Source: Trinickia diaoshuihuensis (lineage in GTDB: Bacteria > Pseudomonadota > Gammaproteobacteria > Burkholderiales > Burkholderiaceae). From it: a stretch of DNA of 64,000 nucleotides. Numbering within the stretch: the first letter of the stretch is position 1; each line of letters starts with the position of its first letter. The notes beneath the pieces were generated by a model that was given only the letters and a program-made list of their open reading frames with translations, did no database searches and was not told the origin of the DNA. Position numbers and translations under genes: made by a program. This document shows positions 46,563 through 55,169 of this stretch, piece after piece. Location of the stretch: NCBI RefSeq assembly GCF_003390925.1, contig NZ_QUBS01000085.1, positions 90,922 to 154,921 on the forward strand, given 5' to 3'.

Positions 46563-47945
46563 ATGCGGGGCGAAAAATGGGTACGGGCGATGGCGCTCGT
46601 GAACGCGGCCGTGCTGGCAATGGTTGCGGTCGCGGCTTTAAGCACAGCGGCAGCGCTGGCTAAAGGGGTGGACAGCGCGGCACAGACGTTCGCAGGCGCG
46701 CTTATCTGCTCCGTACCCTTTGCGATGGCGTGGCGCGGACTGAACCGCAAAGCGTCGCCGAATCTGACGAATGCAGCGTCTGTCGTCAATTGGGCATCCG
46801 CGTTTCTGATGCTCCTGGTATTCGGAATCGCTGCGGCTTTGAGCGAGCGCATGACCTCGGGCACGTTCCGCCCCGTCGCGCTGGGACTGCTTTTTGTCGT
46901 CAATGCCAAGGTGCTCGCGTTCCGGAAAACCGAGCAGAGCAAACGGCCCGAACCCATCGAGCCGGTATGGCAAAGCCCGAGCGAAGGGACCGATGCGATA
47001 ACCCTATCGCATGCCATCTCGCTCCCCGCCCCGGAGCCGGAGCGCACGACACCTGCGAATTACTTCTTGCGCCACTGGCGTGGCGAACTGCCGCTGCCGG
47101 TCTCGTACTGGATCAACGGGGGCTTGCTCGGTGTGGTGACGGCGGGAATTTTTGCCTCGGTCGCGACGCTCGAGCGTCGAACTCTGGCGTCATTGCGTGT
47201 CGTCGCGGTAACGACGCTTGCCGTCTTGATTGCGTCGCTGCTCTCGTCTGGCTGGTCGACTGTGGGTATCTGGCGATCCGCGGACCGTCACGCCTCGCGC
47301 GGCGGCGCGAGCGGCTGGGCGTTCGTCGCGCGTTGCATGGTCGTGCTCGGTGCGATCGGCGGCGTCATCAATTTGGTGAGTTCCGTCTTGCCGCAGATGC
47401 GCGTTTTCGGGTTGATCGCGATCGGCCAGGATCCGATCGGGCGCTTTCGCGTAAGCGTATCGCCCGATGGGCATGCAGTGCTTGTCGTCGGCACGTTGCG
47501 CGAAGGGGCGGCGGCCAAAATCATCGACGTGCTGGACGCCACCCCATCGGCACAATGGCTGGTGCTCGACTCGAACGGCGGGCGTGTGCTCGAGGCGCAG
47601 CAACTCGCCGGCGCGGTGCGCGCACGCAGGCTGGACACCTATGTCGAGCGGCTATGCGCGAGCGCTTGTACCTATGTCTTTCTCGCCGGGCGAACGCGCG
47701 CCGCCTCGCCTTACGCGCGAATCGGATTTCACCAGCCGAGCTTTGTCGGGCTCAACGCGTTGGGGCAGCAAAGGATCACACAGTCCATGCTCGACGACTA
47801 CCGCGCCGCGGGCTTGCCTGCCGAGTTCATCGGGCAGATCGCCCGGACGCCGCCTCGCCAAATGTGGTATCCCGGCATTGCCGAACTTCAGCGCGCCAAT
47901 GTCGTGACGGCGATACGGCGTCCTCCGGCGGTGCAGGCCCAATAA
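46563..47945 (+). CDS. Multi-TM protein with C-terminal ClpP-like (COG3904-type) domain
   Basis: The product is 460 aa from the ATG at 46563 (GGGGAA 7 nt upstream). About seven hydrophobic helices fall in residues 10-277, separated by a cytosolic-type Pro/Glu-rich linker (about 121-165) and the segment NYFLRHWRGELPLPVSYWINGGLL. Residues about 290-455 resemble a crotonase/ClpP-fold periplasmic protein: LVLDSNGGRVLEAQQLA for the oxyanion glycine turn, then VERLCASACTYVFLAG, where Ser367 sits at the ClpP nucleophile position, followed by GFHQPSF. It may be a membrane-anchored serine protease or a pseudoprotease. No operon partner is evident. Confidence 0.75.
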   Translation: MRGEKWVRAMALVNAAVLAMVAVAALSTAAALAKGVDSAAQTFAGALICSVPFAMAWRGLNRKASPNLTNAASVVNWASAFLMLLVFGIAAALSERMTSGTFRPVALGLLFVVNAKVLAFRKTEQSKRPEPIEPVWQSPSEGTDAITLSHAISLPAPEPERTTPANYFLRHWRGELPLPVSYWINGGLLGVVTAGIFASVATLERRTLASLRVVAVTTLAVLIASLLSSGWSTVGIWRSADRHASRGGASGWAFVARCMVVLGAIGGVINLVSSVLPQMRVFGLIAIGQDPIGRFRVSVSPDGHAVLVVGTLREGAAAKIIDVLDATPSAQWLVLDSNGGRVLEAQQLAGAVRARRLDTYVERLCASACTYVFLAGRTRAASPYARIGFHQPSFVGLNALGQQRITQSMLDDYRAAGLPAEFIGQIARTPPRQMWYPGIAELQRANVVTAIRRPPAVQAQ

Positions 47946-48085
47946 CGACGGGCCCATGGCGCGTTATCCCGATTTCCGCTATCCTTTGCCGTCTATTGCC
48001 TTAAGCGGGCCCGGCTCCGGCGTTTGACCGGAACGGGAATCGCGCAAGGCGGCGCGCCGATTTGTCGACTCGATTGCGGGCGCGC

Positions 48086-48116
48086 GAACCCGAGCCGGTC
48101 TCGGGTTCACTATAAA
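48086..48116 (+). promoter_or_regulatory. Inverted repeat and putative -10 upstream of metX
   Basis: A perfect 9-bp inverted repeat, GAACCCGAG (48086-48094) - 5 nt - CTCGGGTTC (48100-48108), ends 2 nt before TATAAA (48111-48116). It covers the place of a -35 element, so it could be an operator for a repressor or activator of the met genes. Confidence 0.45.
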
Positions 48117-48180
48117 TGCGGCTAAAGAGGTCGTCAGCCGCGCACTGTCTCCCGCCCCGCGCATTGCCGACACCGTTTAG

Positions 48181-48199
48181 CCGCCCTATTAGAAGGCGG
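48181..48199 (+). promoter_or_regulatory. Hairpin over the metX ribosome-binding site
   Basis: CCGCC (48181-48185) can pair with GGCGG (48195-48199) across a 9-nt loop, partly hiding the AGAAGG Shine-Dalgarno immediately before the ATG at 48205. This could limit translation of metX. Confidence 0.35.
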
Positions 48200-48204
48200 A
48201 ATCC

Positions 48205-49353
48205 ATGGAATCGATCGGCATCGTCGCTCCACAACGCATGCATTTCACCGAGCCGCTCGCGCTCAGAAGCGGCGCGTCGCTCGCCGGCTACGACCTCATG
48301 GTCGAGACGTATGGCACGCTCAATGCCGAGCGTTCGAACGCCGTGCTCGTCTGCCATGCGCTCAACGCGTCGCATCACGTCGCCGGCGTCTACGCCGACG
48401 ACCCCAAAAACGTCGGCTGGTGGGACAACCTGGTGGGCCCGGGCAAGCCGCTCGACACTAACCGCTTCTTCGTGATCGGCGTGAACAACCTCGGTTCGTG
48501 TTTCGGCTCGACCGGCCCGATGAGTCTCGATCCGGCTACCGGCAAGCCGTACGGCGCCCGCTTTCCGGTCGTGACCGTCGAAGACTGGGTCAATGCCCAG
48601 GCGCGCGTGGCCGACGCGTTCGGCATCGAGCGCTTCGCGGCGGTCATGGGCGGCAGCCTTGGGGGGATGCAGGCGCTCGCCTGGAGCCTCATGTATCCGG
48701 ACCGGGTCGGCCATTGCATCGTGATCGCCTCCACGCCGAAGCTCTCGGCGCAGAACATCGCGTTCAACGAGGTGGCGCGCTCGGCGATCCTCTCGGATCC
48801 CGACTTCCATGGCGGCGATTACTACGCACACGGCGTAAAGCCCCGCCGCGGGTTGCGCGTGGCCCGGATGATCGGCCACATCACGTACTTGTCCGACGAC
48901 GACATGGCGACCAAGTTCGGGCGCGCGCTGCGCCGTCCGGCGGGCGGCACCGACGACGAGTACCACTTCAGCTTCGACGTCGAATTCGAGGTGGAGTCGT
49001 ACCTGCGCTATCAAGGCGATAAGTTCGCCGACTACTTCGATGCGAACACCTACCTCTTGATCACGCGCGCGCTCGACTACTTCGATCCCGCCAAAGCGTT
49101 CGACGGCGATCTCACGGCTGCACTCGCCCACACGCGCGCGCAGTACCTCGTGGCCAGCTTCACGACCGATTGGCGTTTCGCGCCGACGCGCTCGCGCGAA
49201 CTCGTCAAGGCGCTGCTCGATCACAAGCGGCGCGTCACGTACGCCGAAATCGACGCGCCGCACGGGCACGACGCCTTTTTGTTGGACGACGCGCGCTACC
49301 ACAATGTCCTACGCGCCTATTACGAGCGCATTGCCGAGGAGGTCCGGGCATGA
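48205..49353 (+). CDS. metX: Homoserine O-acyltransferase MetX (probably succinyltransferase, MetXS type)
   Basis: This 382-aa alpha/beta hydrolase-fold enzyme activates homoserine for methionine synthesis. It shows [21 protein letters not shown], the nucleophile elbow [13 protein letters not shown] and the C-terminal His region [11 protein letters not shown]. In Burkholderiales this protein is annotated as a homoserine O-succinyltransferase, working with MetW; donor choice cannot be fixed by eye. Its TGA overlaps the metW start (ATGA). The leader holds an inverted repeat and a hairpin over the ribosome-binding site. Confidence 0.94.
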   Translation: MESIGIVAPQRMHFTEPLALRSGASLAGYDLMVETYGTLNAERSNAVLVCHALNASHHVAGVYADDPKNVGWWDNLVGPGKPLDTNRFFVIGVNNLGSCFGSTGPMSLDPATGKPYGARFPVVTVEDWVNAQARVADAFGIERFAAVMGGSLGGMQALAWSLMYPDRVGHCIVIASTPKLSAQNIAFNEVARSAILSDPDFHGGDYYAHGVKPRRGLRVARMIGHITYLSDDDMATKFGRALRRPAGGTDDEYHFSFDVEFEVESYLRYQGDKFADYFDANTYLLITRALDYFDPAKAFDGDLTAALAHTRAQYLVASFTTDWRFAPTRSRELVKALLDHKRRVTYAEIDAPHGHDAFLLDDARYHNVLRAYYERIAEEVRA

Positions 49354-49979
49354 ATCAAGCCGCCATCGATTCGCTTTCCACGCGGGCCGATTTCCGGGCC
49401 ATAGCCCGCTGGGTGGAGCCCAATGCGACCGTGCTCGATCTCGGTTGCGGCGACGGGAGCCTGCTCGCGCTGCTGACCGAGGAACTCGGGGTGACGGGCT
49501 ACGGCATCGAGATCAATGATGCGGGCGTGCTCGCTTGCGTCAAGCAAGGCGTCAACGTCATCCAGCAAAACCTCGAGGACGGCCTGCGGCTTTTCGAGGA
49601 CGAGAGCTTCGATTTCGCCATCTTGTCGCAGACGCTGCAGACGATCCATCAAACCGCCGCGATCCTGCGCGAAACGGTGCGCGTCGGCAAGGAGTGCATC
49701 GTCTCTTTCCCGAACTTCGGTTTCTGGCCGCATCGGCTCTCGGTCCTGCAAGGCCGCATGCCCGTTTCGAAATCGCTGCCCTATCAATGGCACAACACGC
49801 CGAACGTCCGGGTGCTCACGATCAAGGACTTCGAAGCGCTCGCCCCCGAGGTCGGCATCGAGATATTGGACCGCGTCGTGCTGCACGGGGGCCACGCGGT
49901 CCGCTGGGGCGCGAACTGGCGTGGTAGTCTTGCGGTCTACCGCGTCAGGCGCGGCTCGAATCGAGCCACCCCCGCCTGA
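49350..49979 (+). CDS. metW: Methionine biosynthesis protein MetW
   Basis: This 209-aa SAM-dependent methyltransferase-like protein starts [25 protein letters not shown] and contains the glycine motif [15 protein letters not shown], then SQTLQTI and the MetW-type [10 protein letters not shown] and [20 protein letters not shown] motifs. MetW is needed for full MetX activity in related bacteria; the name comes from Pseudomonas and Leptospira work. Its ATG overlaps the metX stop, so the two proteins are made in fixed ratio. Confidence 0.95.
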   Translation: MNQAAIDSLSTRADFRAIARWVEPNATVLDLGCGDGSLLALLTEELGVTGYGIEINDAGVLACVKQGVNVIQQNLEDGLRLFEDESFDFAILSQTLQTIHQTAAILRETVRVGKECIVSFPNFGFWPHRLSVLQGRMPVSKSLPYQWHNTPNVRVLTIKDFEALAPEVGIEILDRVVLHGGHAVRWGANWRGSLAVYRVRRGSNRATPA

Positions 49980-50104
49980 ACGCGCCGCGTCAAAAGAGGC
50001 CGACCATCAAACGAGACATCGCTTCGCCTTCCGCATCGCATGAAAGCGCCGCGCTGAGCGCGCACGAAGCGCACCCCGGGTGGCGCGCTTTCCTGAACCG
50101 GCAC

Positions 50105-51310
50105 ATGCTCATTTGCGTCTTTCTCGGCTTCACGTCGGGATTGCCGCTGTTCACGCTCGTCTATCTCGTGCAAGCCTGGTTGCGCTCCGAAGGCGTCAAC
50201 CTCAAGGAAATCGGCCTGTTCGCGCTCATTCAATTTCCTTATACGTGGAAGTTCGTCTGGGCGCCGCTGATGGATCGCTACGTGCCCCGGTTGCCGTTTT
50301 GGCGCCCGGGGCGCCGCCGCGGCTGGATGCTCGCCACGCAGTTGCTCGTGGCCGGCGCGATCGCCTCGCTCGGATTCGTCTCGCCGCGCGAGGCGATCTG
50401 GACCGTTGCCGCGCTAACCGCGCTCGTCGCCTTCTTCGGCGCGAGTCAAGACATCGTCATCGACGCCTACCGGCGCGAGTTGCTGGCCGATACCGAGCAA
50501 GGGCTCGGCAACGCGGTGCACGTGAATGCCTACAAGGTCGCGGCCCTCGTACCGGGTTCGCTCTCGTTGATTTTGTCGGACCATCTGCCCTGGACGGCCG
50601 TGTTCGCCGTCACGGGAGCGTTCATGCTGCCGGGCATCGTGCTTACGCTCGTCGTACGCGAGCCGCAAGTGCACGGCGCGCCGCCGAAAAATCTGCGCGA
50701 GGCCATCGTCTCGCCGCTGGCCGAGTTCGTCTCGCGCGACGGCCTCGCCGCCGCCGTGCTCGTGCTCTCGTTCGTGTTTCTCTACAAACTCGGCGACACG
50801 ATGGCGACCACGCTGTCGACGTCGTTTTTCCTCGACCTCGGCTTCGACAAGACGCAGATCGGCGTGATCGCAAAGACCACCGCGTTTTGGGCTAGCCTGG
50901 CGGGCGGCATCATCGGCGGTGCCTGGCTCGTGAAGATCGGCATCGCGCGCGGTTTGTGGATCTTCGGCTTCGTCCAAATTCTCTCCACGCTCGGCTTCGC
51001 CTGGCTCGCGAAGATCGGCCCCTCGCCGGCCGCTCTCGCGCTGATCTACGGTTTCGAGACGTTCGCGACGGGCCTCACGCTCGCGGCGTTTACGGCCTAC
51101 ATCGCGAGCACCACCGACCCACGCTATACCGCCACGCAATTCGCGCTGTTCACGAGCCTGGCCTCGGTGCCGCGCACGCTGGCCTCCGCGGCCAGCGGGT
51201 TCGTCGTCGCGAAAATCGGCTGGTTCGACTACTTTCTCGTATGCGCCGCGCTGGCGGCGCCCGGCATGCTGCTCTTGCCGAAAATCGCACCGTGGCGTCA
51301 GCCGGGCTAG
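50105..51310 (+). CDS. ampG: AmpG-like muropeptide/MFS permease (true start probably upstream at a non-ATG codon)
   Basis: This polytopic permease is of the AmpG type, which imports anhydromuropeptides for recycling: LGFTSGLPLFTLVYLVQAWLRSEGV in helix 1, IGLFALIQFPYTWKFVWAPLMDRY, GASQDIVIDAYRREL and FETFATGLTLAAFTAYIAS are family signatures. The first canonical start, the ATG at 50105, leaves helix 1 with no N-terminal lead. The frame upstream is coding-like back to 50006, where ATC sits 6 nt after AAGAGG, and encodes 33 residues ending GWRAFLNRH, which look like the native N terminus. It lies after metX-metW on the same strand. Confidence 0.88.
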   Translation: MLICVFLGFTSGLPLFTLVYLVQAWLRSEGVNLKEIGLFALIQFPYTWKFVWAPLMDRYVPRLPFWRPGRRRGWMLATQLLVAGAIASLGFVSPREAIWTVAALTALVAFFGASQDIVIDAYRRELLADTEQGLGNAVHVNAYKVAALVPGSLSLILSDHLPWTAVFAVTGAFMLPGIVLTLVVREPQVHGAPPKNLREAIVSPLAEFVSRDGLAAAVLVLSFVFLYKLGDTMATTLSTSFFLDLGFDKTQIGVIAKTTAFWASLAGGIIGGAWLVKIGIARGLWIFGFVQILSTLGFAWLAKIGPSPAALALIYGFETFATGLTLAAFTAYIASTTDPRYTATQFALFTSLASVPRTLASAASGFVVAKIGWFDYFLVCAALAAPGMLLLPKIAPWRQPG

Positions 51311-51687
51311 CGACGAGCGCGCGCGGCCGGATCTCTCCGATTCGCGCGCGTATTTGCTGTCCATAACGACGATGACAGCCAATTTTGATCCGCATTACGC
51401 CCGCTACGTTTCCGGGTGAATAGCACGGCATATCGCGCTACGCCAACTGTTCCTTTGGTCTTATTTGAAGGAATTACGCTAAATACCGGCAAGTTCTACA
51501 AGACAATGCTTCTCACGCCGCCTCGCATCCGTGCGGCGCCGATCAGGACCGATGCATATCGACATCGCTCCGCATAAATCCAATTCGGCATCAATCTCAT
51601 TACGCCATTGCTTCATGGCGTCGATGATTCTTTCGCGTCTTCAATGCGAATTGCGGTCCCACTCATTAATTACGAATCGAGAGGATC
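51311..51687. other. AT-richer intergenic region before the third carboxylesterase
   Basis: These 377 nt hold no convincing gene. A short inverted repeat (ACGCCA - 8 nt - TGGCGT, 51602-51621) lies about 65 nt before the carboxylesterase ATG. Local base composition is lower in GC than the flanks. A promoter is expected but not clearly seen. Confidence 0.4.
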
Positions 51688-53367
51688 ATGATGAAGACTC
51701 AAATCACGGCAATGCATTTTCTTCCTTCGCTGCGTTCGTCGCGCCAACGTGCCGCAGTCGTGCTCGTCGCCGCGACGCTCGGCGTCTTCGCCCCCGCGAC
51801 GCTGCGCGCATCCGTCCATGAACCGGCACCGCGCGTCGACCTACCCGCCGGCACGGTCGAAGGATTCAAAATATCCGCCAACGATATCCAAATCGAGAAC
51901 TTCCGAGGCATCCCTTATGCGGCGCCGCCCGTCGGCGATCTGCGCTGGAAGCCCCCGCAACCGGTCGCGGCGTGGGCGGGCGTGCGCGAGGCCAAGCGCT
52001 TCGGCGCGCGCTGCATGCAGTTGCAGATGTTTCCGATGGAATTCCGCGCGCGCGACATGAGCGAGGACTGCCTTTTTTTAAACGTCTGGAAGCCGGCTCA
52101 AACGGCCGGCGAGAAACTGCCGGTGCTCGTCTACTTTTACGGCGGCGGCTTCGCCGCGGGGGACAGCTCCGAGCCGCGCTACGACGGTGCCGCGCTGGCA
52201 TCGCGCGGCATGGTGACGGTCACGGTCAACTACCGCCTCGGCGTGTTCGGTTTCCTGGCGCTGCCGGAAATGGCGCGCGAATCTCCCCATGGCGCTGCCG
52301 GCAATTACGGCCTGCTCGATCAACATGCGGCGCTACGTTGGGTGCGCGAGAACATCGAGAAATTCGGCGGGGATCCCGATAGAGTTACGATCGGGGGCGA
52401 ATCCGCAGGCTCCGTGGCCGTGAGCGCGCATATCGCCTCGCCGCTCTCGAAAGGGCTCTTCGCGCGCGCCATCGGACAAAGCGGCGCCGGCTTCGGTCCG
52501 CTCACCAATTGGACGCGCGAAGACGCGACGACGGCCGGGCAGGCTTTTCAACGCAAAATGAACGGCGCGTCGCTCAGCGACCTACGCAAAGTTTCGGCGC
52601 AAGCGCTCTTGGACGCCACCGGCCCCAAGGAGAAGCCCGAGTTCCTCTTCTGGCCTACCGTCGATGGCCATTTCCTCACGCAATCGCTCGAAGCAACCTA
52701 TGCGGCAGGATCGCAGGCGCGGGTGCCGCTACTCGTCGGCAGCAATTCGCACGAGGCCCCGCACACGATGATCCTCGATGCGCAGCCGCCCACGCCGCAG
52801 AACTGGCGCACCGTCCTGAAGCGCGTATTCGGGCCCTACGCTACCGACGTGCTCGCGCTCTACCCGGGTAACGACGATGACGAGGTGCGGCGCTCGGCCA
52901 CCTCGCTCGCGAGCGACATTTTCATCAGCCATGCCACGCGCCGCTGGGTCGACGCGCACCGGGAAACGAGCGGCGCACCGGTCTACTTCTACCTGTACAC
53001 GCACAAGCGGCCGCAAAAGCGTAACCCCGAGCCGGGGCAGTTGCCCGAAGACGGCGCCGTGCATAGCAGCGAGATCAAGTACGCGCTCGGTACGCTCGGG
53101 CTGTCGAATCGATTCGTGTGGCGGCCGCAGGATCACGCGGTCTCGCGCATCTTCTCCGGGTATGTAGCCCACTTCGTGAAGACGGGCACGCCGAACGATC
53201 CATCTCTGCCGCCGTGGCCGGCGTCGCGCGAAGAACGCGGCGGGCTGTTGCGCCAAGAGATCGCGGTGGAAACGAAAACGATCAGCGATGCCGACGCGCC
53301 GCGGCACACGTTCTTGCGCCGGTACTACGCGGAAAACCCGCTATTGTCCGACAAGCGGCGCCGCTAA
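51688..53367 (+). CDS. Exported type-B carboxylesterase paralog 3
   Basis: The 559-aa precursor has a signal peptide (about 1-41) and a type-B carboxylesterase domain. The triad is intact: Ser239 in GESAG, Glu356 in GSNSHEA and His459 in GAVHSSEIKYALG. The signature reads EDCLFLNVW, and the oxyanion loop is YGGGF instead of the usual HGGGF. It lies about 11 kb from the tandem pair (paralogs 1 and 2) and shares RGIPYAAPPVG, NYRLGVFGFLA and GGDP motifs with them. The RBS AGAGG precedes the ATG at 51688 by 4 nt and the ATG at 51691 by 7 nt. Confidence 0.9.
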   Translation: MMKTQITAMHFLPSLRSSRQRAAVVLVAATLGVFAPATLRASVHEPAPRVDLPAGTVEGFKISANDIQIENFRGIPYAAPPVGDLRWKPPQPVAAWAGVREAKRFGARCMQLQMFPMEFRARDMSEDCLFLNVWKPAQTAGEKLPVLVYFYGGGFAAGDSSEPRYDGAALASRGMVTVTVNYRLGVFGFLALPEMARESPHGAAGNYGLLDQHAALRWVRENIEKFGGDPDRVTIGGESAGSVAVSAHIASPLSKGLFARAIGQSGAGFGPLTNWTREDATTAGQAFQRKMNGASLSDLRKVSAQALLDATGPKEKPEFLFWPTVDGHFLTQSLEATYAAGSQARVPLLVGSNSHEAPHTMILDAQPPTPQNWRTVLKRVFGPYATDVLALYPGNDDDEVRRSATSLASDIFISHATRRWVDAHRETSGAPVYFYLYTHKRPQKRNPEPGQLPEDGAVHSSEIKYALGTLGLSNRFVWRPQDHAVSRIFSGYVAHFVKTGTPNDPSLPPWPASREERGGLLRQEIAVETKTISDADAPRHTFLRRYYAENPLLSDKRRR

Positions 53368-53410
53368 AGGCTTGCCGCGGCCCGCCCGGCGCCGCGGCGC
53401 TCACGATCGA

Positions 53411-54187
53411 TCACTTCAACGTGTGGTCGTAATCGACCGTCAGCGGCGCGTGATCGCTGAATTTGATGTCGCGGAAAATCGACGTCGCCTTCGCGGTGTC
53501 GGCAATGCCGGGTGTCGCGATTTGATAGTCGATACGCCACCCGACGTTCTTCGCGTACGCTTGGCCGCGGTTACTCCACCACGTGTATTGCTCGGGGCGC
53601 GAATCGAGCCGGCGAAACACGTCGACATAACCCACGTCGTCAAAGAGTTTGGTCAGCCAGGCGCGCTCCTCGGGCAAGCATCCGGAATTCTTCTGGTTGC
53701 TTTTCCAGTTCTTGATGTCGATTTCTTTATGCACGATGTTCACGTCGCCGCAGACAATCACTTCGCGCTCGGCGCGCAGCGCGGCCAGGTGCGGCATGAA
53801 CTCGTCCATGAAACGGAACTTGGCCTGCTGCCGCTCCTCGCCGCTGGAGCCGGAAGGCACGTAGACCGAGATGACGGAAAGTTTGCCGAATCGCGCTTCG
53901 ACGTAGCGCCCTTCGGGATCGAACTCCTCGCTACCGAAGCCGATCACGACATCGTCGGGCTCATGCCTCGTATAAAGTCCCGCCCCGCTATAGCCCTTCT
54001 TCACGGCGTGCTGGAAGTACCCCGTGAAGCCGTGCGGCGCGAGGAATTCGGGCGTCATGTCGTCTTGCGAGCACTTGACTTCCTGCACGCAAACGATATC
54101 CGCGCTCTGCTCCCCGAACCATTCGAAGAAGCCTTTTTTGGCCGCCGAACGAATGCCGTTCAAGTTGGCCGAAATCACTCGCAGCAT
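53411..54187 (-). CDS. xth: Exodeoxyribonuclease III (AP endonuclease)
   Basis: This 258-aa endonuclease/exonuclease/phosphatase-fold repair enzyme has SANLNGIRSA (Asn), VCVQEVKC (metal-binding Glu), VYVPSGSSGEERQQ (Tyr), GDVNIVHKEIDIKNWK (Asp-x-Asn) and the C-terminal FSDHAPLTVDYD, the complete ExoIII active-site set. It cuts at abasic sites and removes 3'-blocking groups. It faces the third carboxylesterase gene, with only 43 nt between the convergent stops, and is followed upstream by the PPK2 gene. Confidence 0.95.
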   Translation of the reverse strand: MLRVISANLNGIRSAAKKGFFEWFGEQSADIVCVQEVKCSQDDMTPEFLAPHGFTGYFQHAVKKGYSGAGLYTRHEPDDVVIGFGSEEFDPEGRYVEARFGKLSVISVYVPSGSSGEERQQAKFRFMDEFMPHLAALRAEREVIVCGDVNIVHKEIDIKNWKSNQKNSGCLPEERAWLTKLFDDVGYVDVFRRLDSRPEQYTWWSNRGQAYAKNVGWRIDYQIATPGIADTAKATSIFRDIKFSDHAPLTVDYDHTLK

Positions 54188-54240
54188 GGTTGTCCTTGTT
54201 CTGTTCTACTGAATCGAAGTTAGGCGCGGCAAGCACCGCT

Positions 54241-55080
54241 TCATTTGATCGTAATGCCTTGCAGCGATGCCTTCGCGGGCGGGTATTCAAGATTCAAACT
54301 CTCGAACACCCGCAACAGCAACGCGGCCACCATGACGTTCCGATGCGATTTCGAATCGGCCGGAACGATGTACCAAGGCGCGCGCTCGGTCGAGGTGGCC
54401 GCCAATGCCTCGGTATAGGCGGATTGATAGGCATCCCAATGCTCGCGAGCCTCGAGATCGGCGAGGTCGAACTTCCAATGTTTCGTATCGTCGTCGATCC
54501 GCGCTTGCAAACGCTCGCGCTGCTGGTCCTTCGAAATGTGCAGGAAGCACTTCAAGATGGCCGTACCCGAATCGGCCAACAGCGTCTCGAAATGCCGAAT
54601 ATGGGCGTATCGGCAGGCGAGTTCCGAATTATTCAACTCGCCCCGGATGCGAGGCACGAGCACATCCTCGTAATGGCTTCGGTTGAAGATCGTCAGTTCG
54701 CCGGCCGCGGGCGCTTGACGGTGCACGCGCCAAAGAAAATCGTGGGCGGCTTCCTCGGGCGTCGGCGCGCGAAACGTCGCGACGCGCAATCCGAGCGGAT
54801 CGACCTCATGAAAGACGGCGCGAATCGTACCGTCCTTGCCGCTCGTATCCATACCCTGCAAAACGAGCAGGACACGCTCGCGGCGCTGCGCGTGCAAGCG
54901 CTCTTGCATCTCGTCGAGCTTGGCGGCGTAGCCGGCCAAACGTTCGCGGTCGGCCAGCTTCGAACCGGCCGAGAAGGGCTTCGCGCCCGGGTCGAAATCT
55001 GCAAGCGAGAATGCCTTTTCTGCTCGATCGCCGTCGTGAAACGGGACCCGGTAGTCGTCCAGTCGCGCGCGCTTGCCCAT
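54241..55080 (-). CDS. ppk2: Polyphosphate kinase 2 family protein
   Basis: This 279-aa PPK2 enzyme transfers phosphate between polyphosphate and nucleotides. Key motifs are the P-loop LQGMDTSGKDGTIR, the DPLGLRVATFRAPTPEEAAHDFLWRVH stretch, the FNRSHYEDVLVPR motif and the lid-region FLHISKDQQRERLQAR. The subclass (AMP, ADP or GDP acceptor) cannot be set by eye. The product starts at the ATG at 55080. It lies between the xth gene and gatB on the minus strand. Confidence 0.92.
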   Translation of the reverse strand: MGKRARLDDYRVPFHDGDRAEKAFSLADFDPGAKPFSAGSKLADRERLAGYAAKLDEMQERLHAQRRERVLLVLQGMDTSGKDGTIRAVFHEVDPLGLRVATFRAPTPEEAAHDFLWRVHRQAPAAGELTIFNRSHYEDVLVPRIRGELNNSELACRYAHIRHFETLLADSGTAILKCFLHISKDQQRERLQARIDDDTKHWKFDLADLEAREHWDAYQSAYTEALAATSTERAPWYIVPADSKSHRNVMVAALLLRVFESLNLEYPPAKASLQGITIK

Positions 55081-55112
55081 GCCCTCTCATGCCCTTTTCG
55101 TTGGTCTGACAC

Positions 55113-55138
55113 GGCCGGCGCTTGTTCTCGCGCCGGCC
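55113..55138 (-). terminator. Hairpin after gatB
   Basis: A 9-bp GC stem (55113-55121 with 55130-55138, 8-nt loop) lies about 30 nt past the gatB stop and just before the ppk2 start. No good U-tract; the gat operon probably ends here. Confidence 0.5.
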
Positions 55139-55169
55139 AACCGCCTTCGTTCGTCGATCGTCCCGATGC

